DNA of 64,000 bases from Gambelia wislizenii. Lineage: Eukaryota > Chordata > Lepidosauria > Squamata > Crotaphytidae. Below, in pieces: positions 32,761 through 44,783 of the stretch. How positions within the stretch are numbered: position 1 is the first letter of the stretch; each line of letters starts with the position of its first letter. The notes below the pieces were generated by a model. That model ran no database searches. It was not told where the DNA came from and saw only the letters and a program-made list of their open reading frames with translations. Position numbers and translations under genes: made by a program. The DNA lies in the NCBI GenBank assembly GCA_030847615.1, contig JAUMIR010000002.1:112910309-112974308 (forward strand), written 5' to 3'.

Positions 32761-34396
32761 GAAATGCCAGACACAGAGGGTTGGATCCCAAATGGCAGCC
32801 TGAGCTAGCTGATTGCAGGAAAACTGTAAGAGAGCAAACTGAATGCTGTTTTTTCCTTCCCTCTCGGCTATGGAGAAGCCACAGGCTCATGGCTTTCCTT
32901 CTACATCTACAGAGTGGTTTGAAGCTTTTTCCAGGCTTTGAAATATTTCGATGAAAGGTGCTCTAGCTGTGCAATTAGAAGGTGACTTTAGTAACTGAAT
33001 AGCTGCCCTTCTGATCTTCACTTCTGCACTGCAAGGCTCTGCTGGTTAATGCAGGACATTGAAAGGGAGGGAGGGAAGGAGGAGGGATCTTCCTTTTCTG
33101 GTGGCTTTTCATCTGGGTCTCTGAAACCCAGACTTTGTCATCATCTGCCAAAGGGGGAGCATAGGCAGGCCTGCCTTTCAGGAGAACTGTAAATATCACA
33201 CACTAGCAAACTGTAAACTTGTCCTGCGTGTCTAACAAGTTGAAAAGGAACTGACTGCATTCCAGCTGGCATCCCCACAAGCCTTCAGACTGGAGTTATT
33301 TATTCAAGGTAAAAGAAAGAAGAAAAAAGAAGCATGGGGGTGGGGAGGAAAGGCAGAAGAAGAAGCCTGGGGTTTCCACTGGAGGATGCTGGCAGGCAGC
33401 AGCTCTCCAGGTCTCCTATGGCCAATAAAGCGCTTAATAAAAAACATGCTTTCTGGCTTTGTAGCCAAAGTTGTTCATGCTGTGTACCTCTGAGGAACCA
33501 AATCCAGACCAGGCCTGTAGCCTGAGGCAGCCTGAGCTCACAAAAAACCCAATCCCCCCACTTTTTTTGAATGGGGGCAGTACTAAAAGTTGCATTGCTC
33601 AAGTTTGTTGGATGAGCTCAGATCAACTTGTGCTGCTTAAGAACATTTTCCAAGACAATCACACACACCAAAGAGGACACAGTGAACTACCAAAGGCAGA
33701 CAAGGAAGATACTTCCATCTGAGAAACTGCTGGCCATTGTCACCAGCACAGTTGGAAAAAGAAGAAATACCTCTTAAGTTTCAATCCTCCTTTATTGTCC
33801 AAGTCTCTTCACTGTTGTCTGCTGTTCAGAGCTAAAATGAAGGTTCCAGCACTTAAGTTATTAATGCAGAGTTTAATGTTGGCATTAATAACTCATGAAA
33901 TTCTTTGTCCACTGTATTGGTTCAACTGTTGTTGTAGTGAATCAGATTAACCTAAGCGGGGGTAGGCATCCAAGGAAAAGTTATTTGCAAGGGTAGAGGG
34001 AGTGTATTCTGTAACTGGAAGACGTGTGGATAAAATCTGTGGAGATCTGAATGGAAGGAAGTGAGACAGAGAAAACATATCACCCCTTTCTCACCAAATA
34101 CTTTGCACATGGCACTTTGTTTTCTGTCTTTCAGCTTAGCAAAATTCTTGGGCAAAGCTTCTCTTTAGGGCAGAAAAACAACCAGCCTGAAACTTTGAGT
34201 GGAAATGTAGTCGGCCGTAGCATCTGCGGGTATTGACTTCCCATAAAATCACAGGTGTGTAAAGTAAAAAGGGGAAATGGTCACCATTAGAGACCAGTGC
34301 CAGCACCTAACCTTACTCAGCAGCAATTGGGGACCCAGCAACATGACAGTAGCTGCCATTGCTACCTTAACCTCTGCACAAATCCAGCCTGATTCT
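32761..34396. other. No feature recognised
   Basis: Mostly unique-looking sequence; open frames up to 100 codons show no family features. A minus-strand frame at 33300-33602 was examined and not supported. Confidence 0.3.
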
Positions 34397-35155
34397 CATA
34401 GAATCATAGAATCATAGAATTGCAGAGTTGGAAGAGACCACGAGGGCCATCCAGTCCAACCCCCCTGCCACGCAGGAAATCACAATCAAAGCATCCCCGA
34501 CAGATGGCCATCCAGCCTCTGTTTAAAGACCTCCAAGGAAGGAGACCCCACCACACTCCGAGGGAGTGTGTTCCACTGCTGAACAGCTCTTACTGTCAAA
34601 AAGTTCCTCCTCATGTTGAGGTGGAATCTCTGTTCCTGGAGCTTGCACCCATTGCTCCGTGTTCCAGTCTCTGGAGCAGCAGAAAACAAGCCTGCTCCAT
34701 CCTCAGCGTGACATCCCTTCAAATACTTAAACAGGGCTATCATATCGCCTCTAAACCGTCTTTTTTCCAGGCTAAACATACCCAGCTCCCTAAGTCTCTC
34801 CTCATAAGGCATTGTTTCCAGACCTTTCACCATTTTAGTTGCCCTTCTCTGGACACGCTCCAATTTGTCAATATCCTTTTTGAATTGTGGTGCCCAGAAC
34901 TGGACACAGTATTCTAAGTGAGGTCTGACCAAGGCAGAATAGAGTGGCACTATTACTTCCCTTGATCTAGACACTATACTTCTATTGATACAGCCCAAAA
35001 TTGCATTGGCCTTTTTAGCTGCCGCATCACACTGTTGGCTCATGTTCAACTTGTGGTCTACTAGGACTCCTAGATCCCTTTCGCACGTAGTCTCATTCAG
35101 CCAGGTCTCTCCCATCCTATATTTATGCATTTCATTTTTCCGCCCTAAATGCAGT
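34397..35155 (-). mobile_element. CR1 LINE, 5'-truncated copy f
   Basis: Minus-strand CR1 with the ATTCTATG terminus at 34397, truncated at 35155 (the [18 protein letters not shown] region). Open over the whole CR1 part; the frame starts in the flank at 35217 and ends at 34486. Nearly identical in register to copies a and g. The FADD box is not included. Confidence 0.92.
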
Positions 35156-35249
35156 GCATAAATTCCAAACAAAACAAAGAAGCTGAAGCTAATTGTCATT
35201 TTAATTATGCATAACACATCAGAATGGCACTACATCAGGGAGACTATGG

Positions 35250-35575
35250 AAGTTATCAGACAGGAGCATCCCACAATCTCCAATCCCATCCCTGTCTTGG
35301 CCCAATAACCATCCCCATCACACTTTTCTCCCATTGACAAGCAGCCCAGGAATGAACAGAGCCCTAACGGAGCTCCATTCGCTTCATGGACTGAAATCCC
35401 ACCCATTCTCATGAGAAGATGTGAGCACGGGAAATTCAAAAATAAAAAGTAAAAGAACACGAAAATAGTTACACCAAGCACAGAAACACACTTTAAAATG
35501 TACAAGTAACCCAGGGGGGTCATTAAAAGTGTATCACTTACCTGGATGTTGTGATCTCACCAGGATTAATTCTTC
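35250..35575. mobile_element. TTATCAGACA-type MITE, right-truncated
   Basis: AGTTATCAGACAGGAGCATC near the left, CTCCATTCGCTTCATGGAC, GTACAAGTAACCCAGGGGGG and TATCACTTACCTGGATGTTG follow the family order seen at 20761-21375. Homology stops inside the core near 35570. Confidence 0.65.
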
Positions 35576-36170
35576 CAAGTCCTTGCTATTTTTCTCCTTA
35601 CTGCACACAGCAATATAGACACAAGATCTTCGTGTACAGCATTTTCATTTGCAAAAGATTTATCAAAAGCACCAGAGTGTTAAAAATCACAAAAACCTGT
35701 GCCACAGCTCTTGTAATATCACCCTGTAGGAAGAAAACATTTGATTTTTTTTCATTCTCATGTGCAAAAAAATAAAATAAAAATGAAACAGACAGATGCA
35801 CTTCTCTTATCTTTAAGGTAGTAGAGCCCTTTACTACCTTTTGTAGCCTTTTTGTTAGTTTTGCAGCCATAAAGTAACATGAGCACCCAGGATAACATGT
35901 GAGGAGCTGGGGGGAGGCTATGGCTGCTTAGTACATTTTGTATGTGCTGAGTGGTACTCCCACATTTATAAATGTCATATTTTCCAAGTTGAGTAGATTC
36001 TAGAGCTATACGCATATTAAAACCTGAGCAGTGCTCATACACCAAGGAAGCAGACCCTACAAAAAATGCATAATGTGAGGAAGCCCATTTTCTGTCAACT
36101 CTCTTACCCAGCCTATAGCACAGACCTAATCACATCTACTCAGAAGATAGTTCCATTGAATTCAAAAGAG
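35576..36170. other. No feature recognised
   Basis: AT-rich and unassigned, apart from a CATTGAATTCA scrap near 36150. Confidence 0.3.
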
Positions 36171-36171
36171 C

Positions 36172-36725
36172 TTTGTTGCTGCTATTGTTAACTGCCTTCA
36201 AGTTGACTTCAACTTATGGTGACTCTATGAATGAGAGACCTCCAAGTCACTCCATCATCAACATCCCTGCTCAGGTCTTGCAGACTCAAGAGTCTATCTA
36301 TCTGGAATACAGTCTTCCACCTTTCCTGCTTCCTTCCCTCTACCTTGCCAAACATCATTTTTTTCCAGTGAGTGATATATTCTTATGATATGGCCAAAAG
36401 TATGACAGCCTCAGTTTAGTCATCTTGGCTTCTAGGTACGGTAAAGTTCAGGTTTGGTTTGCTCTAGGACCCACTGACTGGTTTTTCTAGCAGTCCACAG
36501 TATCCACAAAACTCTTCTCCAGCAGCACATTTCAAATGAGTTAATTTTCTTCCTATCAGCTCTCTTCACTGTCCAGCTTTCACAACCATACATAGAAATG
36601 GGGAATATGATTCCATGGGCCATCCTAACTTTAGTGTTCAGTGATATATCTTGACACTTCAGAATCTTGTCTAGTTCCGTCGTAGCTGCCCTTCCAAGTC
36701 CTGGTCTTCTTCTGATTTATTGACA
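36172..36725 (-). mobile_element. BovB (RTE) LINE 3' end
   Basis: Minus strand: MYGCESWTVKRADRKKINSF and EMCCWRRVLWILWTARKTSQ are diagnostic of BovB ORF2. Downstream, GTTTGGCAAGGTAGAGGGAA and CTGAGCAGGGATGTTGATGA match its C-terminus and 3' UTR. The terminus lies near GTTGCTGCTATTGTTAACTG at 36174. Contains frame breaks. BovB is known from squamates and ruminants and is thought to have moved horizontally. Confidence 0.88.
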
Positions 36726-37540
36726 GCAATCTCCATTCTGATCAAAGGAGGTTACATCCAGAAAAGTAGCTATAGTGTGCAGCCTTAGCAACATAAGCTA
36801 TTGGAGTCTAGAACTTAGCACAATATCCTCTGATGTCATATATGCCATCACATGACAGAAATACTTCAGCATTGACATTAACCAGGAAAGCCCTCTTCTG
36901 TACAAGAGAATGAATGGCTACAAATGGGACATTAAACAAGAGAAGTTACAGAAACCTGTGAAGGACCAGTAACACACTCACACAGCTGTCTCTCCATGCC
37001 ACAACTACCTCTCTGTACCCACTCCCCTGTAACTGTCTTAAAGGACAAGTACAAGGGGAGACCAAAGAACTGGAATTCATGAGGAAAACAGAATTGTGTT
37101 TCTCTTCATTTGAGCAAGGATTGGATTTATTCTTAGGCGCTAGTGGAGAAAGTTAACACATCTCCCTGTTTACTTTATTGTTACATTCAATATAGGTTTT
37201 GTGTTTCAAGAATCAAGATTCAGCTTCCTCCCATTATCCTGATTTTCTCACTTTGTTACATTGATTTTGCACTGTATATTTCAGCACCTGTTTACACTCA
37301 CTGCTTTCTCAGTTCGTATCTGGTATCCAATGAAGTCTGTGTATCTTTGTAAATGTTATTTTTGTATCCTGTGTTTTTGGGCCTGATAGAATTTCTACAA
37401 AGGATTTCAGCCACAAGCAATCAATGCTAGATGGAGTTATTATACTATATATTTCACTCATTGCCTCCTCACCACTTGCATCCTGTGAGGTCTCTCAATT
37501 TATCCCTTTTCTAACCTGCCCTGCCCCCCAAGTACTCCAG
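36726..37540. other. No feature recognised
   Basis: No element boundaries or coding similarity found. Confidence 0.3.
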
Positions 37541-37670
37541 GATGCCTTACATGGGGTTATTTACTTTTTACCTCATACCATCCCTGTGAGGAAAGTTAGG
37601 CTGATGGAAAATGGCTGAGTCAAGGTCACCCAGTGAGTTACACAACAGTGTTGGGATTCATGCTATACAG
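37540..37670. mobile_element. MIR/CORE-like SINE scrap
   Basis: CCATCCCTGTGAGGAAAGTT AGGCTGA and AGTCAAGGTCACCCAGTGAG match the body of tRNA-derived CORE-type SINEs. Head and tail unclear. Confidence 0.45.
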
Positions 37671-38020
37671 GCTCTTGTACAAAAGTTGTCTATGGTAGTT
37701 AATGACACAACAAATATTCCAGTCTCTCTGGCACCATGTAGATATTGTCATTAGGTTGCTGCAGACAAATATGGCTGCACTTTTGGGTTGCCAGATCCCA
37801 GGGCCTTGCCCTGAATCTCTACTTTTCATGGATTGTCTCCAGGTGGGAGATGAGGTTGTAAATATTCTAGTTTGGGTGGGCTCAGCTCTGGGAAAGAAGA
37901 AATAGATATGTGCAGATCTCCAGCTCAGCTAGTAGACCAGCAGCTTGCTACAGTATGCAAAATTTAATCAATTTGTTGCTGCAACTTGCAAAGACTCTCC
38001 AGGAGGTCTATGTATTTTAC

Positions 38021-38558
38021 TAAGGGCTTGTCTACACAGGCCAAAATACTCTGCCTTCTGGCTGGCATATTCTGGCCCTGGAGCTGGCCTGGGTCCCTCC
38101 CCCACCCCCATCACTGTGACAAAACGGCAGAAGTCCACATGCACATGCCAGTCGGTATTAGCAGGTGCCTCCCCTGCTGTCAGGTGTTGCATTCTCTGAA
38201 GCTGGGAAGGAGGCCTGCAGCATATGATCAAGGCTGATCACATGCAGGGGGCCTTGAACACATGCTGGGGCCCTCCTTCACAAATGCAAAATGATACCAT
38301 CTCCAGCGGCTGGCGAAACTGGCCAGCATGCAGGTATGGACCTGGCTTCCCGCACCGGACCCATCTGGGTTTTCCTGCATGACATGGGATTTCCCAGGGG
38401 TTATTTTTAAACTTTTTAAATGGGTTTACCCCAGCTTTGCCTTGGACATTGTCATCACAGTTGGAGGCAAATCGAGGCAACATGGGGGTGGGGTGGGGGT
38501 GGGGGTGGGGGTGGGGGTGGGGGAACTGGGATAAATTACTCGTCTAGACAAGCCCTTA
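38021..38558. mobile_element. MITE with TAAGGGCTTGTCTA ends, copy 2
   Basis: Left TAAGGGCTTGTCTACACAGG and right ACTCGTCTAGACAAGCCCTTA type ends are inverted repeats. Contains a GGGGGT microsatellite at 38483-38523 near the right end. Same family as 22918-23418. Confidence 0.75.
38483..38523. repeat. (GGGGGT)n microsatellite
   Basis: Six to seven GGGGGT units. The plus strand carries G tracts that could form a quadruplex. Confidence 0.9.
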
Positions 38559-38733
38559 GCCAGTTTCCTCCTTCCCTCTCAGTGGTTGTGGCATCAGGGA
38601 TTTGCTCTGCATCCACCCTTTGGCTAAAAGCCAGTAGACTAGATTAGATGTTCCTTTTCCCCTTGTTCACCTTCATCTGGGAACAGTTCCCTTAAGCTAA
38701 GATTTTTCTCTTAATATCCAAACAGCAAAATAT

Positions 38734-38735
<2 letters not shown>

Positions 38736-38769
<34 letters not shown>

Positions 38770-38784
38770 CCTCCCTCCCTCCCT
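38736..38784. repeat. (CT)n(CCCT)n microsatellite
   Basis: A CT run followed by CCCT tetranucleotides and then a short GT run; polypyrimidine on the plus strand. Confidence 0.92.
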
Positions 38785-39042
38785 GTGTGTCTGTGTTTGT
38801 ATTTGAATTACAACCTGTAAGCAACTGTGGTTGATACTTAATGCATAACAACGACAGCACCAGGGGCCCTCCCTAGGTCTCAGGTTTTGGCCTGGAAAGC
38901 TCCGGGCCTGGGATGATCCTGAGCTGGCAACTCTACTGCACACTGTTATGGAGCCCATAGCTTAATTGTTTCACAGTCCTTGCATGACAAGTATAGGCAT
39001 CATTTTAGGCTTTCTGGAATATCTTTTAGTCCAGGATAGCAT

Positions 39043-39070
39043 GAGGGAGGGAGGGAGGGAGGGAGGGAAG
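39043..39070. repeat. (GAGG)n microsatellite
   Basis: Six GGGA/GAGG units. Confidence 0.9.
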
Positions 39071-39539
39071 GATGGACTGAGGATGGCCCACTGCCTTTGG
39101 GGAAGCAGAAACATTCTTTTGGGAAAGGGATTGTTAGGAGAGACATCTAAAGTAGCTTGGATGCATTGTGCTGCAAAGTCTGAGATGGTATTTTGATTCC
39201 AGTCCTACAGCAAGGCCAAGTGGGGGCAGATGACACACTCCTTCAAAGATGCCTTTCACTTCAGCACAACACATCCTCTGTGTGCCCAGAGAGGCTTTCT
39301 GGAATGAATGAAAATAACCCTCTCCAGTGTCCTTCATTGTAACCCTGAGCACAAACAAAACAGCTGCAACAGCAGCCAGGAGAGTTACTCTAAATCCATG
39401 CTCTTCTGCCAGGAAGAAATTATTTAATCAAGAGACTGGAAAGTTAGTCAGGTAAGAGAGTTTGCCCAGGTAGGAGCAGGAGGAGATGGCCAAGTTAACC
39501 AGGAGGAGATGGCCAAGTCAAAGAAACCAGGTCTGCTGA

Positions 39540-39745
39540 TACACTGCAGAAATAATGCAGTTTGACACCACTTTAACTACCAGGGCTACATCCTATGGAG
39601 TCCTGGGATTTGTGGTTTGTTGTGGCACCAGAGCTCTCTGATAGAGAAAGCTAAGTATCTCACAAAACTACAAATTCCAGAATTCTATAACATTGAGCCA
39701 TGGCAGTTAAAGTGTTGCCAAACTGTATTATTTCTGCTACATGTC
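39540..39745. mobile_element. hAT-like MITE (ACACTGCAGAAATAATGCAG)
   Basis: Left ACACTGCAGAAATAATGCAG and right CTGTATTATTTCTGCTACAT are inverted. Internal CACTTTAACTACCAGGGCTA and GCCATGGCAGTTAAAGTG are inverted too. Family as 7553-7787. Confidence 0.75.
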
Positions 39746-40886
39746 AGGAGTCAAGGGCTCCTAAAACTAGAACACAGGAAACATTTAGTTCAATTGTTGC
39801 TTTGGCTAAGAATGAGTTAAGTTATTCTTGCTTATGCTATAACTGCACACCCTCTGCCAGTTCTTACAGTTTTTCATCCTTACATAAAGGAGCAGCATAA
39901 GCGTCCCAGCAAAACACAAATAGGCATTGTGATCTCCAGTTGGCAGCTGTGTATGTTTTTTCATATGAAAGGTTATCATTTTCCTCTTTTAAACAAGTAG
40001 GGCTCTTAGACCTAATTTTGGGGGAGAGAACACCAGACTATCTTTCTCATCTGCCCCTGTTACCCTTCAGCTTTTCTGGTGTGGCCCACAGCCAACACTA
40101 CCATAAGGAATAGGCCTTGAAGTCCACAGGGCCCCCAACAGTCACCACCACGACCAGTTCATGGTAAAACTACAGCCAAGATGTTGAGTTGCCAGGTCAG
40201 CAATATCCTATTCCTGGAGGTTTGGGGACCAAAACCTGACAGCTGTGGGTGGGTCCTTATGATGTTACATGGAGCAAGGCAGATAAGGACCGGGGGAGGA
40301 ACAAAACTGAGCCAGTTGATTGTGGAAATGGAAACATAGTGGATCTAGGTAAATAGGCCAGGAATGTGGCACAACCTGGTTAACCAATTATTATGGTAAC
40401 CCAGAGCCAGGGAGAAAGGGAGGAATGGATTTTTATGGCTCGGCAGTGGCAAAATCATATGCCCAGCAGATGTAGTGGTTACTACTATTACCACTAGGGT
40501 TCACATTCCACACAGCCTTTTCAACAGCCCACATGGCACATGGGGAATTTTTCCAAGCCCATTGCTTCTGCTGCTTCTAGGGCTCATGCATCAAGAAGGT
40601 TTGTGAATTGCAACTGTTTCCCAGACTTCCAAATGTAGTCAAAACTCCTTGAAAACAACATTGTAAATACAGCAAATAATGAGATATACATGTTATCTTT
40701 CCCTTATCCAGAATCTGAAATCCAAAATATTCCAAAATCTGAAATTGTCCCAATGGGTGGCTGAGATAGTGACACATTTGCTTTCTGATGGTTCTGTGTC
40801 CACAAACTTTATTTCACACAACAATAATAATGCACAAAATTATTAAAAATACTGCATATAAAATTACTTTCTGGCTATGCGTATCT
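39746..40886. other. No feature recognised
   Basis: Unassigned; no gene or element recognised. Confidence 0.3.
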
Positions 40887-41137
40887 CTCTCTGGCTTTTC
40901 TTCGCAAACGAAGATTCAGGAAGGACTCATCCTGCGCTTTCTGCAAGCGCGCTGATGACTAAAAAGGCCAATCCGAGATAAACAAGTCCGGTTGCAAAAA
41001 GCACAGCAGAAGGTCTCCTTGGGTGATGTTTTTGGGTTGTGATTCTTTCTGCATTGTCGTTTCTCTTCAAGACTTGTTCGTCGTGAGTTCTCAAATAAGG
41101 CTGCAGCATTGTGGATAGTGCGTCTCCATGCCTCCCG
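40887..41137 (-). mobile_element. GA-tailed LINE 3' fragment with short TSD
   Basis: The minus-strand C-terminal finger and 3' end; the frame at 40916-41176 reads TFCCAFCNRTCLSRIGLFSH on the complementary strand. Possible target duplication ATGCGTA at 40877-40883 and 41138-41144. Very short CT tail. Confidence 0.88.
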
Positions 41138-41211
41138 ATGCGTATAAGGTATATATAAAACATAACGGAATTTCATATTTTAGACTTGGATCCCATCTCT
41201 AAGTTATCTCA

Positions 41212-41239
41212 TTATATATATATATATATATATATATGT
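41212..41239. repeat. (TA)n microsatellite
   Basis: TA dinucleotide run of about 27 bp. Confidence 0.92.
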
Positions 41240-41492
41240 ATTCCAAAATGCAAAATATTTCAAAATCCCAAATATCTCTGGCCCCAAGCATTTTAGATAA
41301 GGGAGATTCAACTTGTATACAACAGGGACTTGCATACAACTTAGTCCATATTCAGTATGAAAGTATCACAATTTTATACCAAACCACTATGATTTCCCAC
41401 CCACCACCCACCCCAAGAATCCTGGAATTATAATAAGGCTAGGTGTTGCGAATTATTTTTCAGACATCCCTAGTTGACTCACCACCACCACT

Positions 41493-41557
41493 GAGTGTGT
41501 GTGTGTGTGTGTGTGCGTGCGCACGTGCGCGTGCGCGTGCATACACACACACACACA
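41493..41557. repeat. Alternating GT/GC/AC block (Z-DNA type)
   Basis: (GT)n, then GCGTGCGCACGTGCGCGTGC, then (AC)n: almost unbroken purine-pyrimidine alternation over 65 bp, and also close to palindromic. Confidence 0.9.
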
Positions 41558-41711
41558 GAGTCACAAATTAGAACTACAGCTTCAGGAGTTTCCTTATAAG
41601 AGAAGAATTACTAAATTAGTATAGGTAGTTCAACACATTGGTTAAACTTCATTGCGTGAATGAGAGCTTATGGTCATTCCATTTATAATGCACAATCCTG
41701 ACACCTTAATG

Positions 41712-41848
41712 CAATGGTGGGCAAAGCGTAGCCTTCCAAATGTTGTCGGATTGTAGCTCCCAGCAGGCCTAACCAGAATAGACAATGGTGAGGCATGCTG
41801 GGAATTGTAGTCCTCATAAGCATGGAGGACCACCTTTGGCCACTCCTG
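41712..41848. mobile_element. Palindromic hAT-like MITE
   Basis: Ends CAATGGTGGGCAAAG and CTTTGGCCACTCCTG are inverted. The central ATTGTAGCTCCCAGCAGGCC and GCATGCTGGGAATTGTAGTC fold back. Confidence 0.6.
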
Positions 41849-41929
41849 CCATGAAGCAAAAGCTAGCCCCTTTCCAGTAAATCAGTAATTCACTGAGAGG
41901 AAGAAAGAGAGAGCTAACCAGTGAATGTA

Positions 41930-42062
41930 ACAGAAAGGACGCTAAGAAGAAGAAAAAGAAGTAGAAGGAGGAGGGAGAAGGAAGAAGGGGGAAAGAAAGA
42001 CAAAAAAAAAAAAAAGCCACAGCCAACATCTGAAACAGAGACAGAGAGAGAGAGAGAGAGAA
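41930..42062. repeat. Purine-rich low-complexity tract
   Basis: AAGAAGAAAAAGAAGTAGAA-type sequence, a poly-A run at 42002-42015 and (AG)n at 42037-42062. Open frames here are compositional. Confidence 0.85.
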
Positions 42063-42780
42063 GAGCACATATAAATAGTTCCTTTGACTGTTTATCAAAC
42101 TCAGGAAGGAAGTGGGACTTAGACAGATCCGAAGTTGCTGACCCATCATATGACACTCCCTGTCAGGAACAAAAAACCGCAGCACACCCACGCAGGAAGC
42201 AACAAGGAAGGCCTTGAAAGAAGCTGAGGACACCACAGCCCCACCCCGGAGGTGGAGAGTCTATCAGAATTGTTACTGAGAGATTGATAAAAAGTACACA
42301 TGAAACAGGTTTCAGGGTATGGAGGAAGGAAGTTCTCTTCTTCACCACAGGTTTCTGGCCTTGCCACACTCAGATAATGAGTGGCCTCTTTCCTGATAGA
42401 TTTATTTAGCATGTTTCTTACACTTTTTAGGTACAGGCAAATATTAATTTATATGCATGTAAATATGTTTATTTATTTATTTAGACTCTGACAAGCTTGG
42501 CTGCATTCAGTCAGGAGGACACAAGGAAAACAATCATCAGATGTGCACACAAACACACGTGCTGACAGTAGCCACTCCCAAGTGCTTGAGAAAAAGTAAG
42601 AGGATCATTCTCGAGGAGTTCATGACTATCCCCAGGGCCAACTCAAGTCCATTGATGGCCATTTTCTTCTCCTATCATTTCATCCTACCTTCAGGTTTAT
42701 AGTACATCTGCACAGCAAGAAGCACCAGTTTATTAAGTCACTTCAGTCCACCTCAAGGTGAGTTTGGAGGTGACACTTAT
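42063..42780. other. No feature recognised
   Basis: Unassigned, with a short TTTA run near 42470. Confidence 0.3.
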
Positions 42781-43995
42781 CATAGAATCATAGAATTGCA
42801 GAGTTGGAAGAGACCACGAGGGCCATCCAGTCCAACCCCCCTGCCACGCAGGAAATCTTGATCAAAGCATCCCCGACAGATGGCCATCCAGCCTCTGTTT
42901 AAAGACCTCCAAGGAAGGAGACCCCCACCACGCTCCGAGGGAGTGTGTTCCACTGCCGAACAGCTCTTACTGTCAAAAAGTTCCTCCTCATGTTGAGGTG
43001 GAATCTCTGTTCCTGGAGCTTGCACCCATTGCTCCGTGTTCCAGTCTCTGGAGCAGCAGAAAACAAGCTTGCTCCATCCTCAGCGTGACATCCCTTCAAA
43101 TACTTAAACAGGGCTATCATATCGCCTCTTAACCGTCTTTTTTCCAGGCTAAACATACCCAGCTCCCTAAGTCTCTCCTCATAAGGCATCATTTCCAGAC
43201 CTTTCACCATTTTAGTTGCCCTTCTCTGGACACGCTCCAATTTGTCAATATCCTTTCTGAATTGTGGTGCCCAGAACTGGACACAGTATTCTAAGTGAGG
43301 TCTGACCAAGGCAGAATAGAGTGGCACTATTACTTCCCTTGATCTAGACACTATACTTCTATTGATACAGCCCAAAATCGCATTGGCCTTTTTAGCTGCC
43401 GCATCACACTGTTGGCTCATGTTCAACTTGTGGTCTACTAGGACTCCTAGATCCCTTTCGCACGTAGTCTCATTCAGCCAGGTCTCTCCCATCCTATATT
43501 TATGCATTTCATTTTTCCGCCCTAAATGCAGTACTTTACATTTCTCCGTATTGAATTTCATTTTGTTAGCTTTGGCCCAGCTCTCCAGTCTATCCAGGTC
43601 ATTCTGAATTTTGATCCTGTCCTCTAGGGTATTAGCTACTCCTCCTAATTTGGTGTCATCTGCAAATTTGATAAGTATGCCCCTAATTCCCTCATCCAAG
43701 TCATTGATAAAGATGTTGAATAGCACTGGGCCCAGGACAGAACCCTGTGGCACCCCACTGGTCACATCTTTCCAAGACGAAGAGGAGCCACTGCTGAGCA
43801 CCCTTTGGGTTCGGCCAGTCAACCAATTACAAATCCATTGAACAGTTAACTTGTCTAGCCCACATTCTACAAGCTTGTTTGCAAGAATGTCATGGGGAAC
43901 CTTGTCAAAGGCCTTACTGAAATCAAGGTATGCGATGTCCACAGCATTCCCTTCATCTACCAAGCTGGTAACTTTATCAAAAAAAGAGATCACTT
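42781..43995 (-). mobile_element. CR1 LINE, longest copy g
   Basis: Minus-strand CR1 from the ATTCTATG terminus (42781) to beyond the RT motif-A region (about 43995). The longest CR1 in the window, and it defines the truncation points of copies a and f. No clear target duplication. Confidence 0.93.
42899..43993 (-). pseudogene. CR1 ORF2, reverse transcriptase, 364 codons open
   Basis: Order: [20 protein letters not shown] (motif A, catalytic Asp), [39 protein letters not shown] (motif B), KFADDTKL (motif C), then the CR1 C-terminus. No stops for 364 codons. A run of five C at 42922-42926, against four in copies a and f, shifts the frame so the last residues read [10 protein letters not shown] instead of [10 protein letters not shown]. 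Endonuclease absent. Confidence 0.92.
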
Positions 43996-44783
43996 AACAT
44001 TGCCACGCCTGCTTCTGGCCAATGAACCAGTTTGCCTGGTGCAAGAAGCTGCCATCTTAAAAGAAAGATGCATACCACAAGGAGTGGGGTGGCTATCAGT
44101 TGACTAGTCATCAGAGTGTGAGGGACACTAGAAACATGAACACTAATTCTGTTGACTGTCCAGACCAACTGTCAGGAGTACAATCTGAGATGTGACTTTT
44201 GTAGGTCAAAAGTGAAACTATGTATGGAAAAGAAAAGGTTTACCAGATAAATGTGTAATTTCTGCTGGGGTGGGAGTAATTGCTCCATGCAGCTCAACAA
44301 ATATTAGCCCAGCAGGTACCTTGTATTTATTGTACCTGTGGGCAAGTTTATTCACCCCGTTTATGACTGCCAGAACAAAGGCTTCAAAACAATAGCTGTT
44401 TGCCCTGAGTGCAATTTTAAAAAAGGCTTTCAGAGGGAAACACATCCTTCTCCTACATTAGGGCGGAAGATTGTATCATCTCCGCAGCTGACTGCATCCT
44501 GACTCTTGTTTTCCTGACTTCTTTGTCTCATTGGCAATGTGTCCTAAAGCCAATTCACATAGTACTGAGAAATCATTTAAAACTGGGAAAACACAAACCT
44601 GTGCTTGGAGAACAAACAAGGAATTGTCCACCTGGTTCAGACTAAGAAACCTGAGAGCTCCACAGTTCTTTCAAGTGACCCTACCATGTCAGATTTCATG
44701 GGGTGCTTGTATGTTTAAAATATTTTCACATGCTAAAACTGTTCAACTGATACGAAAGATTAGTGTCCCGGGAAGAAGGCCTA
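43996..44783. other. No feature recognised
   Basis: No gene found. 44220-44460 has the texture of an old repeat, but I could not place it. Confidence 0.3.

Noticed and set aside
41921..42217. Lys/Arg/Glu-rich 98-codon frame and overlapping Leu/Phe-rich antisense frames
   Set aside because: Low-complexity AAG/GAG tract; the antisense membrane-like Phe/Leu stretch is the same artefact.
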